Part shown: piece after piece, positions 35,364 to 44,218 of the stretch
How positions within the stretch are numbered: the stretch's first letter is position 1
Layout of the letters: each line of letters begins with the position of its first letter
Origin: Streptomyces sp. NBC_00287
Lineage (GTDB): Bacteria; Actinomycetota; Actinomycetes; Streptomycetales; Streptomycetaceae
Direction: 5' to 3'
Length of the DNA stretch: 64,000 nucleotides
NCBI RefSeq assembly: GCF_036173105.1
Contig: NZ_CP108053.1
Coordinates: 7,130,001 to 7,194,000 of the forward strand
Translations under genes and position numbers: made by a program
Notes under the pieces: generated by a model
Seen by the model: the letters and a program-made list of their open reading frames with translations, nothing else
The model's database searches: none
What the model was told of the DNA's origin: nothing

Positions 35364-36230
35364 ATGACCCCCATGCAACGCGATCTTCGTCTGGACAACG
35401 TAGGCCGCCGCTACGGCCTACGCGGCCCGTGGGTGTTACGAGGCGTCCACCTCACCGTGACCCCCGGAAATCTCATCCGCGTCGAAGGACCGAACGGCAC
35501 CGGAAAGTCCACCCTCCTACGCCTGCTCGCCGGCATCGACGCCCCGACAGAGGGTCGCATCACAGGTCGCCCAAGAACCGCCTACGTCCCCGAACGCTTC
35601 CCCACAGCCCTCCCCTTCACGGCCCTCGGCTACCTCACCCACCTCGGCACCGTCCACGGCCTCTCCCGTACATCGGCCAAGCGCGCCGCAGGCGACTGGC
35701 TGGAGCGATTCGGCGCCACCGCCTACGCCCGTACCCCCATGGCTCAGCTCTCCAAGGGCAGCAGCCAGAAGGTCGCCGTGGCCCAGGCCCTGCTCGCCGA
35801 CCCGGAACTCCTCGTTCTCGACGAGGCCTGGACCGGCCTGGACGAGGACGCCCGCGCCGAACTGGAGCGTGCGGTGGCCGAACGCACCGCCGTCGGCGCC
35901 TCCGTGGTCTTCGTCGACCACGACCCGCGCCGACTGGCCGGGGTCCCGGACGTGATCTGCACGGTCCGGGACGGCGGCATCAACCGCCGTACGGAACAAC
36001 CGACGTCGCAGGCCACAGGAGCCCAGACCGTCGTAGTCGCTCAGGGCCCAAGAGGCGGGGCACTGCCCACCGAGACGGCCGGACTTCCCCTCACGTCCCT
36101 CGAAGAGACAACCGCGGGCACGTACCGCATCACCGTCCCCGCGTCCCACTCCGACGTCCTGCTCCGCGCGCTGCTGACGTCCCGCCCGCCCTGGCACGTG
36201 GTGGCCGTGGGCCGTGAGGAGACCTCATGA
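35364..36230 (+). CDS. ABC transporter ATP-binding protein
   Basis: The 288-residue ATPase shows Walker A (GPNGTGKSTLLRLLAG), an altered signature LSKGSSQKVAVAQALL, Walker B (LLVLDEAWTGLDE) and the switch His in FVDHDPRRL. The Q-loop region reads TAYVPERFP. About 80 residues after the ABC domain form a small C-terminal addition. ATG 35364 is the first start; ATG 35373 has AGGA 8 bases before it and is equally possible. It overlaps the permease gene by 4 bp. The Glu after Walker B is present. The substrate is unknown; the pair resembles a small exporter. Confidence 0.88.
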   Translation: MTPMQRDLRLDNVGRRYGLRGPWVLRGVHLTVTPGNLIRVEGPNGTGKSTLLRLLAGIDAPTEGRITGRPRTAYVPERFPTALPFTALGYLTHLGTVHGLSRTSAKRAAGDWLERFGATAYARTPMAQLSKGSSQKVAVAQALLADPELLVLDEAWTGLDEDARAELERAVAERTAVGASVVFVDHDPRRLAGVPDVICTVRDGGINRRTEQPTSQATGAQTVVVAQGPRGGALPTETAGLPLTSLEETTAGTYRITVPASHSDVLLRALLTSRPPWHVVAVGREETS

Positions 36231-36898
36231 CGGCACTGTTCCGCTACCAGACCGCCCTGCTCATCAGCTCCCAGCGCTGGCTGCCGCCGTTCATCCTGTA
36301 CGCCGTGTTCCTGGCCGTGGGTGTCCAGAGCGGCCAGCCGATACTCGACTCGCTCGGCTACGCGGCCGCAGCCCTGCTCCCGGTCGCCGCCTGGCTGGTA
36401 CGGATCTGCGTCACCAACGAGCCCGCCGCGGCCCGGAGTTGCGTATCCGCGGCCGTAGGACCGGGACGAGCGCACATGGCACCCCTGCTGGTGGCGCTGA
36501 CGGCTGCGGCGACCCTGGGCGCGCTGGCGACCGTCGTAGTGACGCTCATCAGCGACCCCACCACCGCGGACCACCAAACCACCGTGCCCCGCCTCCCGGC
36601 CGCCGCATCCGGGCTGCTCGCCGCGCTGGTCTGCGCTCTGCTCGGCACGGCCGTGGGCGCGCTGACGACCTGGCCGCTGCTGCGCTCGACCGGCCGTGCG
36701 GTTCCGGCGATGTTGCTGACGGCGCTGCTGTCCGTGGTGGTGACCGGTTCCCCGGCGCAGGCGGCGGTCAGCGGACTGGTCACCGGCTCCCGCTCGGGCA
36801 CGGTCCCGCTGCCCTTGCTGCCACTGACCGGGGCGGCCCTGTTCACGGCCGTGGCCACCGCCCTGGCCTGCGCGCTCAGCTCCCGCAGATCACCCTGA
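36227..36898 (+). CDS. ABC transporter membrane subunit
   Basis: The 223-residue protein has about six hydrophobic segments and no recognisable EAA loop, as in ABC-2-like exporters and in subunits of unknown substrate. The start overlaps the ATPase stop by ATGA, so both form one system. The end overlaps the convergent Cys-rich gene by 9 bases. Confidence 0.8.
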   Translation: MTALFRYQTALLISSQRWLPPFILYAVFLAVGVQSGQPILDSLGYAAAALLPVAAWLVRICVTNEPAAARSCVSAAVGPGRAHMAPLLVALTAAATLGALATVVVTLISDPTTADHQTTVPRLPAAASGLLAALVCALLGTAVGALTTWPLLRSTGRAVPAMLLTALLSVVVTGSPAQAAVSGLVTGSRSGTVPLPLLPLTGAALFTAVATALACALSSRRSP

Positions 36899-37072
36899 AC
36901 AGGCGGTCCGCTCGGCCTCGCGCCACTCGCACACCGGGCACAGCGTGAGGCCCTTGTACGACTCCGGGTACTCCGTCTGCTCCCGGCACAGCACACACTC
37001 CGCGTACGGCGGCCCCTCCGCCTTGGGCGGCTTGGTCGCATCGGCGATCGTGCAGTAATCGGCGTCGCTCAT
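36890..37072 (-). CDS. Small zinc-ribbon-like protein
   Basis: The 60-residue protein holds two CxxC pairs (CVLC at about 27-30 and CPVC at about 45-48), 14 residues apart, which should bind one zinc ion. A further Cys pair of single residues is near each end. ATG 37072 has GGAG about 5 bases upstream. The 3' end overlaps the convergent permease by 9 bases. Length and motif fit small actinobacterial zinc-ribbon proteins of unknown function. Confidence 0.72.
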   Translation of the reverse strand: MSDADYCTIADATKPPKAEGPPYAECVLCREQTEYPESYKGLTLCPVCEWREAERTACSG

Positions 37073-37090
37073 GTCTCCAGCGTAGAACGC

Positions 37091-37933
37091 TCACCGCCGG
37101 TCACGGGCGGCCCCGATCAGCTCGGACACCTTCACGAACCGGAAGCCCTGGCGCCGCAGCTCGGGCACGATCGTGCGGACGGCCTGTTCAGTGGTGGGGG
37201 CGGCGCTGCGGGTGCAGTGCATGACGACGACCGAGCCCGGCCGCACCCCGTCCAGCACCTGCCGGGCCACGGCATCGGCATCGGTGGCGAAGGCGTCTCC
37301 GCTCACCACGTCCCACTGCACGGCGGTCACTCCCGCCGGGGTCAACGCCTTCAGCGCACGCCGGTCGTAACAGCCACCGGGAAAGCGGAAGTACGGCATC
37401 GCATCCGGCACGCCCGCCTTCCGGAAGGCCGCGTACGCCCGCTCCACGTCCGCCCGCATCCGGTCCCCGGAGACGGTCGGCAGCCCGTAGCAGTCCTCGG
37501 TGAAGGCGTAGTGGCTGTAGGAGTGATTGGCCACCTCGAACAACGGATCCCGCCCGATGCCCCGAGCCTGCGCGGGATACTCCTCGGCCCACCGCCCGGT
37601 CATGAACACGGTCGCGGGCACATCCAGCTCCCGCAGCGCGGCGATGAGCCCCGGATTGTCGAACCGCTCACCTGCCGCCGCCCTCGGCCCCTGATCGGCG
37701 GTCATATCGGCGTCGAAGGTGAGCGCGACGGTTTTCTCCACGCTCCGAGACCCGTTCTTGAACACGGGCGTGACCCCGGCGGGCCCCGGCGCGAGCGTCG
37801 GAGGCTTCGACGGGGCCACGGAGGTCGCGGAAGGCGCCGGACGAGCGGGGCGGGGGGCCTGGGGGGCGCCGCAGGCGGCGAGTGCGGCGCCCAGGACACA
37901 GATGGCGGTGATGCTGCGTACATGAGTGATCAC
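37091..37933 (-). CDS. Polysaccharide deacetylase lipoprotein (CE4/NodB)
   Basis: The 280-residue protein has a lipoprotein signal (ICVLGAALAACGAP) and a Pro/Ala-rich linker. The NodB domain carries motif 1 TFDADMTAD (catalytic base and metal Asp), motif 2 HSYSH (metal His pair), motif 3 RFPGGCYD and motif 5 SVVVMHC. It likely removes acetyl groups from peptidoglycan or chitin-like sugars at the cell surface. Start GTG 37933. Between it and the next gene (38016) lie 82 bases with no clear signal. Confidence 0.88.
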   Translation of the reverse strand: MITHVRSITAICVLGAALAACGAPQAPRPARPAPSATSVAPSKPPTLAPGPAGVTPVFKNGSRSVEKTVALTFDADMTADQGPRAAAGERFDNPGLIAALRELDVPATVFMTGRWAEEYPAQARGIGRDPLFEVANHSYSHYAFTEDCYGLPTVSGDRMRADVERAYAAFRKAGVPDAMPYFRFPGGCYDRRALKALTPAGVTAVQWDVVSGDAFATDADAVARQVLDGVRPGSVVVMHCTRSAAPTTEQAVRTIVPELRRQGFRFVKVSELIGAARDRR

Positions 37934-38015
37934 CGTATGAGAATTACGGCGATATGCCCTTTATCCGATCGCGGGTGCCGCCGACACGGTGAGGTGTCAC
38001 CCGGTCAGAGGCCGG

Positions 38016-39395
38016 TCAGCGGCGCCAGGGCCCCGTCACCGCGAACGTAGTGCCCGGGGTGTAGCAGTTGACGTACATCGTCTCGCCGTCGGGGGAGAAG
38101 GTGACGCCGGCGAACTCGCCCCACTCCGGTTCCTCGGGGGTGCCGATGTTCTGGGCGTTGCGGGCCATCGTGTAGACCTCGCCTTGGCGGGTGACGCCGT
38201 AGACGTGCTGGGCGCCGTTGCCGTCCTCGCAGACCATGAGGCCGCCGGAGGGGGCCAGGCAGATGTTGTCGGGGGATTCGCCGGGGAGCTGGACGTCCGT
38301 GTCGGGGCCGAAGAAGATCACCAGGGTGAGGCGGCGGTGCTCCGGGTCGTAGCGCCAGATCTGGCCGTAGTGGTCGGCTGCCGAGCCCTCGGCGCTGCGG
38401 GCGAAGGACGAGACGAAGTAGACCGAGCGGCCGCCCCAGTAGCAGCCCTCCAGCTTCTGGGCGTGGGTGATGCCGCGGGGGCCGAAGTCCTGGAGGCGGA
38501 TGGGGGTTTCGGTGGCCAGGGGGTCCGGTACGTCCACCCACTCGATGTGCTCGAAGGTCGCTCCCGGTTCCTGGATCGAGGACAGGTCCGGTACGTCCGG
38601 CACGCGCATCGCCTGAAGGCGGCCGCCCGCGCGCAGGGAACCTCCGCCGCGCAACGGCTCGTTGGGGAGGAAGCGGTAGAACAGGCCGAAGGGTTTCTGG
38701 AAGGCGTCCTCGGTCTCGTAGACGATGCCTCGCCTCGGGTCCACCGCCACCGCCTCGTGCTGGAAGCGGCCCATTGCCGTCAGGGGTACCGCGCCGCTGC
38801 GGTGCGGGTTCGCCGGGTTCACCTCGAAGATGAAGCCGTGGTCCTTCGTGTAGCCGTTGGTGCCTGCCTTGTCCTCGGTCTCCTCGCAGGTCAGCCAGGT
38901 GCCCCAAGGTGTGGGCCCGCCCGCGCAGTTGACCGCCGTACCGGCGATCGCGACCCATTCGGCCAGGACCTTGCCGTGGGCGTCCAGGGTCAGCGTCGTG
39001 CAGCCGCCCTTGCCCTCGGGGTCGTACGTCAGGCCCTTGACCGTCGGGACGGGGAGCTTCGCGGTGTTGCGGTTCTCGTGGTTGCGGACCAGGTGGACTC
39101 TGCCGTGGCGGCCCGGGAGGGCGGTCATGCCGTCGTGATTGGAGGGGACCTTGCCTTCTCCCGAGCGCAGGGGGTCACCCTCGCGGGACAGGACCCGATA
39201 GCGGAAACCTTCCGGCAGGTCGAGGAGGCCGTTCGGGTCGGGGACGAGGGGGCCGTAGCCCGTGTGGCCCAGGTTCTGCGCGGCGGCGGTGCCCGCGAAG
39301 AGTTCGCTCAGGTTTCCGGCGAAGGCGATCGAGACGCCCAAGGCGCTGGTGCGGGCAAGCATCTGACGGCGGCTCTGGAAGCCGTATTCGGGCAT
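38016..39395 (-). CDS. PhoX-family phosphatase-like protein (DUF839), Tat-exported
   Basis: The 459-residue protein begins with a twin-arginine signal (SRRQMLARTSALGVSIAFAG, cleavage near AAAQ). The PhoX/DUF839 pattern follows: SNHDGMTALPG, VRNHENR, TWLTCEETED, FQHEAVAVDP and SPDNICLAPSGGLMVCEDGN. PhoX enzymes are calcium/iron-dependent alkaline phosphatases folded after Tat export. Acidic ligand positions (CEET, EAVA, CEDG) are kept. Streptomyces has several such genes, often phosphate-controlled; no PHO box was searched. Confidence 0.88.
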   Translation of the reverse strand: MPEYGFQSRRQMLARTSALGVSIAFAGNLSELFAGTAAAQNLGHTGYGPLVPDPNGLLDLPEGFRYRVLSREGDPLRSGEGKVPSNHDGMTALPGRHGRVHLVRNHENRNTAKLPVPTVKGLTYDPEGKGGCTTLTLDAHGKVLAEWVAIAGTAVNCAGGPTPWGTWLTCEETEDKAGTNGYTKDHGFIFEVNPANPHRSGAVPLTAMGRFQHEAVAVDPRRGIVYETEDAFQKPFGLFYRFLPNEPLRGGGSLRAGGRLQAMRVPDVPDLSSIQEPGATFEHIEWVDVPDPLATETPIRLQDFGPRGITHAQKLEGCYWGGRSVYFVSSFARSAEGSAADHYGQIWRYDPEHRRLTLVIFFGPDTDVQLPGESPDNICLAPSGGLMVCEDGNGAQHVYGVTRQGEVYTMARNAQNIGTPEEPEWGEFAGVTFSPDGETMYVNCYTPGTTFAVTGPWRR

Positions 39396-39485
39396 GGAGG
39401 AACCTTCCTGCTGGCGGACAGGACTGTGTCGACGCCGTGTCTACCATCTGGATCCGGCCAGGTGAACCACGCGCGTAGAACGTGT

Positions 39486-40271
39486 TCACTTTCCGTCGGA
39501 GCGGTCCGGCTGCGGCTGGGCCCTCTCCAGGAACCGCAACAGCTCCACGGGGAACGGCAGCACCAGCGTCGAGTTCTTCTCGGCCGCGACCGCCACCACC
39601 GTCTGGAGCAGACGCAACTGGAGCGCGGACGGGGTGTCCTCCATCTGCTGTGCCGCCTCCGCGAGCTTCTTCGACGCCTGGAGTTCCGCGTCGGCGTTGA
39701 TGATCCGGGCCCGCCGCTCCCGGTCGGCCTCCGCCTGGCGGGCCATGGAGCGCTTCATCGACTCCGGCAGGGAGACGTCCTTGATCTCGACGCGATCGAT
39801 CTGCACACCCCAGCCGACGGCCGGACTGTCGATCATCAGCTCCAGGCCCTGGTTGAGCTTCTCCCGGTTGGACAGCAGATCGTCGAGGTCGCTCTTGCCG
39901 ATGATCGACCGCAGCGAGGTCTGCGCCATCTGCGAGACCGCGAACCGGTAGTCCTCGACATTGACGATCGCCGCGGACGCGTCCACGACCTTGAAGTACA
40001 CGACCGCGTCGACGCGCACCGTGACGTTGTCCCGGGTGATGCCCTCCTGGGCCGGCACCGGCATCGTCACGATCTGCATATTGACGTGGCGCAGCCGGTC
40101 CACGCCCGGCACGACCAGGGCGAGACCCGGCTGGCGCACGGCGCCCCGCAGCCGCCCCAGCCGGAAGACGACCCCACGCTCGTACTGCTTGACGATCCGC
40201 GCCGCGGAGGCGAGATAGATCAGCCCGGCGGCCCCGACGGCAGCGCCCGCGGCCAGCAGCTCCTCGACCAT
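39486..40271 (-). CDS. Slipin (stomatin/SPFH-family membrane protein)
   Basis: The 261-residue protein has one N-terminal membrane helix (AAGAAVGAAGLIYLASAA). The SPFH/Band 7 domain (VKQYERGVVFRLGRL, GITRDNVTVRVDAVVYFKV, QTSLRSIIGKSDLDDLL) follows, then a charged coiled coil (SMARQAEADRERRARIINADAELQ). Such proteins form rings or scaffolds in membrane microdomains. No NfeD-type gene is adjacent. ATG 40271 has GGAGG about 6 bases upstream. Confidence 0.92.
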   Translation of the reverse strand: MVEELLAAGAAVGAAGLIYLASAARIVKQYERGVVFRLGRLRGAVRQPGLALVVPGVDRLRHVNMQIVTMPVPAQEGITRDNVTVRVDAVVYFKVVDASAAIVNVEDYRFAVSQMAQTSLRSIIGKSDLDDLLSNREKLNQGLELMIDSPAVGWGVQIDRVEIKDVSLPESMKRSMARQAEADRERRARIINADAELQASKKLAEAAQQMEDTPSALQLRLLQTVVAVAAEKNSTLVLPFPVELLRFLERAQPQPDRSDGK

Positions 40272-40342
40272 GACGACCTCCCTGTCAGAGGTCCGGTGTA
40301 TTCGCTTATTAGACGATATGCCCAGGTTCTCGGTAGGGGTAT

Positions 40343-40380
40343 GCCTCGGTCCGGGGTCAGGGTCGGCCCCGGACCGAGGC
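40343..40380 (-). terminator. Terminator of the carbonic anhydrase-SulP operon
   Basis: A perfect 14-bp stem (40343-40356 with 40367-40380) closes a 10-nt loop, 5 bases after the SulP stop. Confidence 0.9.
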
Positions 40381-40385
40381 GGGCG

Positions 40386-41852
40386 TCACGGACTGGTGAC
40401 CCGCACCGGTTCGGTACCGGCCGCGCTGTGCCGCTCGGCCCAGCTCTCCAGTGCCGTACGGCAGGCGTGGTCCAGGTGGTGCAGGCCCGACAGGTCCAGC
40501 TCCACCGGCCGGTCCTGGGGCAGCGCCTCCAGGCTGTCGAGGATCTTCGGCAGCCTCAGGAAGGTGGCATTGCCCGACAGATACGCCTGGACCGGCCCCG
40601 CGCCCTTGTCTATGACCTCCAGCTTCAGGTGCGAGGCCTCCCAGGCCGTCTTGGCGACGGCCAGCGCGAGACCGATGAGGACGCCCTCGAACATGCTGAC
40701 CGCGACGATCGACACGGCTGTGACCATGAGGATCAGCGCCTCCCCGCGGTGCTCGCGCCACAGCGAGCGGACCGCCGTCACGGGGATCAGCTTGGCTCCG
40801 GCGTGCACCAGGATGCCCGCCAGCGCCGGGATCGGGATGTAGGCCAGCGCGGCCGGCAGCAGCGCCGCGAACAGCAGCAGCCATACGCCGTGCAGCACCC
40901 TGGACGCCTTGGTCCGCGCACCGGCCTGGACATTGGCCGCGCTGCGCACGATCACCGCGGTCATCGGCAGCGCGCCCAGCGCCCCGCACACGGTGTTGCC
41001 CGCGCCCTGGGCGATCAGCTCCTTGTCGTACTCGGTGCGCGGACCGTCGTGCAGCCGGTCCACCGCTGCCGCGCTGAACAGCGACTCCGCGGACGCGATC
41101 AGCGTGAAGGCGATGATCGTGGCGAGCAGTCCTACGTCGGCCAGCTCGCCGAAGGAGCTCAGCGAGGGCGGCTGGATCGAGCCCAGCAGACCCTGCACCT
41201 CGACGGTGGCCACGGGCAGCGAGAACGCCACCGCGACCAGCGTCGCGAGGCCGACCGCGGCCAGCGGCCCCGGCACCGTGCGCAGCGCGCCCGGCATCCG
41301 CTTCCACAGCACCAGGACGGCGACGGTGCCCGCGCCGAGCCCCAGTGAGGCCAGTGCCCCGGTGTCGCCGAAGGCGTCGGCGAGCGCGCCGGGCAGCCCG
41401 GCTATCTTCGCCAGGCCCGAGGCGGGAGCCTCGGCGTCGGCCATGGCGTACAGCTGTCCGGCGATGAGCACGAGGCCGATGCCGGCCAGCATGCCCTCGA
41501 CGACCGAGACCGAGATGGCCCGGAACCAGCGCCCGAGCTTCAGTGCGCCCATGAGGAGCTGGAGCACGCCCGTGGCCAGCACGATCACACCGAGCGCGGG
41601 CAGCCCGAACTCCTGGACGGCCTCGAAGACCAGCACGGTCAGACCCGCCGCGGGGCCGGACACCTGGAGACTGCTGCCCCGCATCAGACCGGTGACGAGG
41701 CCGCCCACGATGCCGGTGACCAGGCCCAGTTCGGCCGGAACACCGGAGGCGACGGCCACGCCCACACACAGCGGCAGCGCGACCAGGAAGACGACCAGAG
41801 AAGCGGCGAAGTCCTGCCGCAGGTGAGGGTATTTGGTCATCATCGTGCTCAC
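40386..41852 (-). CDS. SulP-family anion transporter with STAS domain
   Basis: The 488-residue protein has about 11-12 membrane segments with the SulP core (FLVALPLCVGVAVASGVP, GSSLQVSGPAAGLTVLVF, FTLIASAESLFSAAAVDRL). A short C-terminal STAS domain (PVELDLSGLHHLDHACRTAL, from about residue 430) closes it. SulP proteins carry sulfate or bicarbonate. The gene is translationally coupled (GTGA overlap) to a beta-carbonic anhydrase, which favours bicarbonate uptake. ATGs at codons 4 and 5 are alternatives. Confidence 0.92.
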   Translation of the reverse strand: MSTMMTKYPHLRQDFAASLVVFLVALPLCVGVAVASGVPAELGLVTGIVGGLVTGLMRGSSLQVSGPAAGLTVLVFEAVQEFGLPALGVIVLATGVLQLLMGALKLGRWFRAISVSVVEGMLAGIGLVLIAGQLYAMADAEAPASGLAKIAGLPGALADAFGDTGALASLGLGAGTVAVLVLWKRMPGALRTVPGPLAAVGLATLVAVAFSLPVATVEVQGLLGSIQPPSLSSFGELADVGLLATIIAFTLIASAESLFSAAAVDRLHDGPRTEYDKELIAQGAGNTVCGALGALPMTAVIVRSAANVQAGARTKASRVLHGVWLLLFAALLPAALAYIPIPALAGILVHAGAKLIPVTAVRSLWREHRGEALILMVTAVSIVAVSMFEGVLIGLALAVAKTAWEASHLKLEVIDKGAGPVQAYLSGNATFLRLPKILDSLEALPQDRPVELDLSGLHHLDHACRTALESWAERHSAAGTEPVRVTSP

Positions 41853-42427
41853 AGCGCCTCGAACGTGTCGGTGTCCGCACGGTGTTCCTGCACGGCGCCG
41901 GTGTGGACCTCGTAGTACCAGCCGTGCAAGGTCAGTTGACGTTCCTTCAGCTTCTTCTCGATGAACGGGTACGAGCGCAGCCGCAGCAGCTGCGTCAGGA
42001 CATGACCGCGCACACCCTCGGCGACGGCCGGGTCCTCGGCCGCTCCGGTCGGGCGCGGGGTGGCGTGTGCCAGCCAGTCGCGCACGGCGGGTACGGCGTC
42101 CAGGTCGTCGCCGCGCACCAGCGCGCCGACCGCACCGCAGTGGGAGTGGCCGCAGACCACGATGTCGCTGACGCCGAGCACTTCCACGGCGTACTCGATG
42201 GTGGCCGCCTCGCTGGTGGGGTGCTCGGAGGCGTACGGCGGGACGATGTTGCCCGCGGTGCGCAGCTCGAAGAGCTCGCCGGGGCGGGCGCCCGTGATCA
42301 GGGCCGGAACGACTCGGGAGTCGGAGCAGGTGATGAACAGCACCTGCGGGGACTGGCCTTCGGCGAGCTTGGCGAACTCCTCAGGGCGCTGTCCGAACGT
42401 ACGGGCGTTGTCGATGAGGGGCTGCAT
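41849..42427 (-). CDS. Beta-class carbonic anhydrase
   Basis: The 192-residue zinc enzyme interconverts CO2 and bicarbonate. The zinc ligands are Cys34 (TCSDSR), His94 and Cys97 (CGHSHCG); Asp36 and Arg38 form the catalytic dyad. SEAATIEYAVEVLGVSDIVV is the usual strand-helix unit. It lies between a small exported protein gene and the SulP gene, so it likely supplies or uses the bicarbonate carried by SulP. GGAGGA lies 7-8 bases before ATG 42427. Confidence 0.95.
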   Translation of the reverse strand: MQPLIDNARTFGQRPEEFAKLAEGQSPQVLFITCSDSRVVPALITGARPGELFELRTAGNIVPPYASEHPTSEAATIEYAVEVLGVSDIVVCGHSHCGAVGALVRGDDLDAVPAVRDWLAHATPRPTGAAEDPAVAEGVRGHVLTQLLRLRSYPFIEKKLKERQLTLHGWYYEVHTGAVQEHRADTDTFEAL

Positions 42428-42505
42428 ATGTGGTGATCCTCCTGGCGCGCCGCTATGGCGCGTCGGACGGGCAGGACAAAGCAGAGTGGGGGGCTGCTCC
42501 GCTTC

Positions 42506-42898
42506 TCAGCAGCGGAAGACCTGGAGCGCGGCCGGGGTGTGGGCCGTCGAGGGTCTCGATGTGCGGTGGTGCGCGGCGCCGGGCGGTTCGTGTTCGGCCG
42601 CGGGGTCCAGCGCCATCAGGGGGCGCTCGGGCGCCTGCGGTCCCGAGTCGAGGGTGCCGACCCGGTCGCGGGTGCGCAGCGGCCCGGTCGGGCCGTTCGC
42701 CGGGGCGCAGTGGCCGGGCGTGAGTGACTCCTCGCGCAGCGCCTTGGAAAGCAGTGCGATTCCGGGCTTGGCTTTGGCCTCTGCGTGACCGGCTGTGTGC
42801 GCTTTCGCGAAGGAGGCGGTGGGAGCGAAGAACTGGAGGGCGAGCAGGACGGCGGCGAGGGCCGTTACGGCGGTGCGGGCCGTCGTACGTCGGAACAT
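42506..42898 (-). CDS. Small exported protein of unknown function
   Basis: The 130-residue protein has a signal peptide (RRTTARTAVTALAAVLLALQFFAP, then TASFAKAHT). The mature part is rich in His, Ala and Pro, with GHCAPANGPTGPLRTRDRVG and a single Cys at the very end (QVFRC). It is the first gene before the carbonic anhydrase and SulP genes, 78 bases apart. No domain is recognised. The signal peptide and GGGGAGG Shine-Dalgarno support a real gene. Confidence 0.65.
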   Translation of the reverse strand: MFRRTTARTAVTALAAVLLALQFFAPTASFAKAHTAGHAEAKAKPGIALLSKALREESLTPGHCAPANGPTGPLRTRDRVGTLDSGPQAPERPLMALDPAAEHEPPGAAHHRTSRPSTAHTPAALQVFRC

Positions 42899-42933
42899 TC
42901 GCCCCCCTCCCCGCAGTTCACGCCTCTTGTACA

Positions 42934-42959
42934 GACCAACGGTTGGTCAACGGCTGGTC
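42934..42959. promoter_or_regulatory. Palindrome and tandem half-sites upstream of the exported protein gene
   Basis: GACCAAC (42934-42940) and GTTGGTC (42942-42948) form an inverted repeat around one base. AACGGTTGGTC (42938-42948) is repeated in tandem with one change (42949-42959). This looks like an operator for a dimeric repressor 36-61 bases before the start. Confidence 0.5.
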
Positions 42960-42968
42960 AAGAAACAC

Positions 42969-43000
42969 GTTAACCCTGCAAAGTTGTTTGCAGGGTTAAC
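42969..43000 (-). terminator. Terminator of zapE
   Basis: A perfect 14-bp stem (42969-42982 with 42987-43000) closes a 4-base loop. The stem is unusually AT-rich for this genome. It lies 53 bases after the zapE stop. Confidence 0.88.
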
Positions 43001-43052
43001 TTAACGTTTCGGGCTGAAGAGAGCCTGAAATGTGAGGCTGGGTTGGCGTGAA

Positions 43053-44156
43053 CTAGCCGGTTTGAACGAGGCTCTTGGCGTCCCGGGCCAGCGCTGTGAG
43101 CCGGGAGATCGCGCGGAAGTACTTCTTGCGGTAACCGCCCTTCAGCATCTCCTCGCTGAACAGCTGGTCGAACGGCAACCCCGAGGCCAGCACCGGCACT
43201 TCACGGTCGTAGAGCCGGTCCGCGAGCACCACGAGCCTGAGCGCCGTCGACTGGTCCGGAACCGGCCCCACATCGGTCAGGCAGACCGCGGTCACCCCGT
43301 CGGTCAGCGCGCCGTACCGGCTGGGGTGCACCTTGGCCAGGTGCTCCAGCAGATGCGGGAAGTCGTCGAGCGAGGCGCCCTCGGTGGCGTACGCCGCCTT
43401 CGTCACCTGCTCGTCGCCGAACGGCGCCGGCGCCTCGGGCAGACCGCGGTGGCGGTAGTCCTCGCCGTCGATGCGCAGCGGGCGGAAGTGTGCCGACAGG
43501 CCCTGGATCTCCCGCAGGAAGTCGGCCGCCGCGAAGCGGCCCTCGCCGAGCTTGCCGGGGAGGGTGTTGGAGGTGGCGGCGAGGGCGACACCGGCGTCGA
43601 CGAGCTTGCCGAGCAGGGTGGAGACGAGGACGGTGTCGCCGGGGTCGTCCAGCTCGAACTCGTCGATGCACAGGAGTCGGTGGCCGGAGACTGTCTTCAC
43701 CGTCTGCTGGAAGCCCAGGGCGCCGACCAGGTTGGTCAGCTCCACGAAGGTGCCGAACGCCTTGAGGGACGGCTCCGCGGGGGTGGCGTGCCAGAGGGAG
43801 GCGAGGAGGTGGGTCTTGCCGACGCCGTAGCCGCCGTCCAGGTAGACGCCCCTGGGGCCTGCGGGGGTCTTGGGGGCCTTGGGTTTGCCGAAGCCGAAGA
43901 AGCCGCGTTTGCCGCTGCCGGTCGCGTGCGCTCCGCCGAGGCCGGCCGCGAAGGATTCCAGGACCTGGACCGCCTCCGTCTGGCTCGGCTGGTTCGGGTC
44001 CGGGATGTAGGTGCTGAAGCGGACCGAGTCGAAGCGGGGCGGGGGGACCATCTCGGCCACGAGGTGCTCCGCTGGGACGTGCGGTTCTCGTGTGCTGAGG
44101 GCGATCGGTGCGGCTTGGGCTATGGGGGGTTCGCCGGCCGTGGTGGAGGAGGACAC
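43053..44156 (-). CDS. zapE: AFG1/ZapE-type ATPase
   Basis: The 367-residue AAA-like ATPase shows Walker A (GGYGVGKTHLLASLWH), Walker B (LLCIDEFELDDPGD), sensor 1 (AATSNTLPGKL) and the C-terminal motif DRLYDREVPV. In E. coli ZapE acts at the division site; mitochondrial AFG1/LACE1 handles membrane proteins. The gene is annotated as cell division protein ZapE in many actinobacteria, where its role is untested. GTG 44156 lacks a clear Shine-Dalgarno; longer reading would cross the dispersed repeat at 44219. Confidence 0.88.
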   Translation of the reverse strand: MSSSTTAGEPPIAQAAPIALSTREPHVPAEHLVAEMVPPPRFDSVRFSTYIPDPNQPSQTEAVQVLESFAAGLGGAHATGSGKRGFFGFGKPKAPKTPAGPRGVYLDGGYGVGKTHLLASLWHATPAEPSLKAFGTFVELTNLVGALGFQQTVKTVSGHRLLCIDEFELDDPGDTVLVSTLLGKLVDAGVALAATSNTLPGKLGEGRFAAADFLREIQGLSAHFRPLRIDGEDYRHRGLPEAPAPFGDEQVTKAAYATEGASLDDFPHLLEHLAKVHPSRYGALTDGVTAVCLTDVGPVPDQSTALRLVVLADRLYDREVPVLASGLPFDQLFSEEMLKGGYRKKYFRAISRLTALARDAKSLVQTG

Positions 44157-44218
44157 GTTTATCGATTTTAGGGGGTGGATTTGGGTTCGAGAGCGGGTGC
44201 GGGCCCGGTGGGGCCGGC

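Noticed and set aside
37989..41348. A 1119-residue plus-strand frame opposite PhoX, slipin and SulP genes
   Set aside because: It crosses three well-supported minus-strand genes and two hairpins; composition is typical of a shadow frame.
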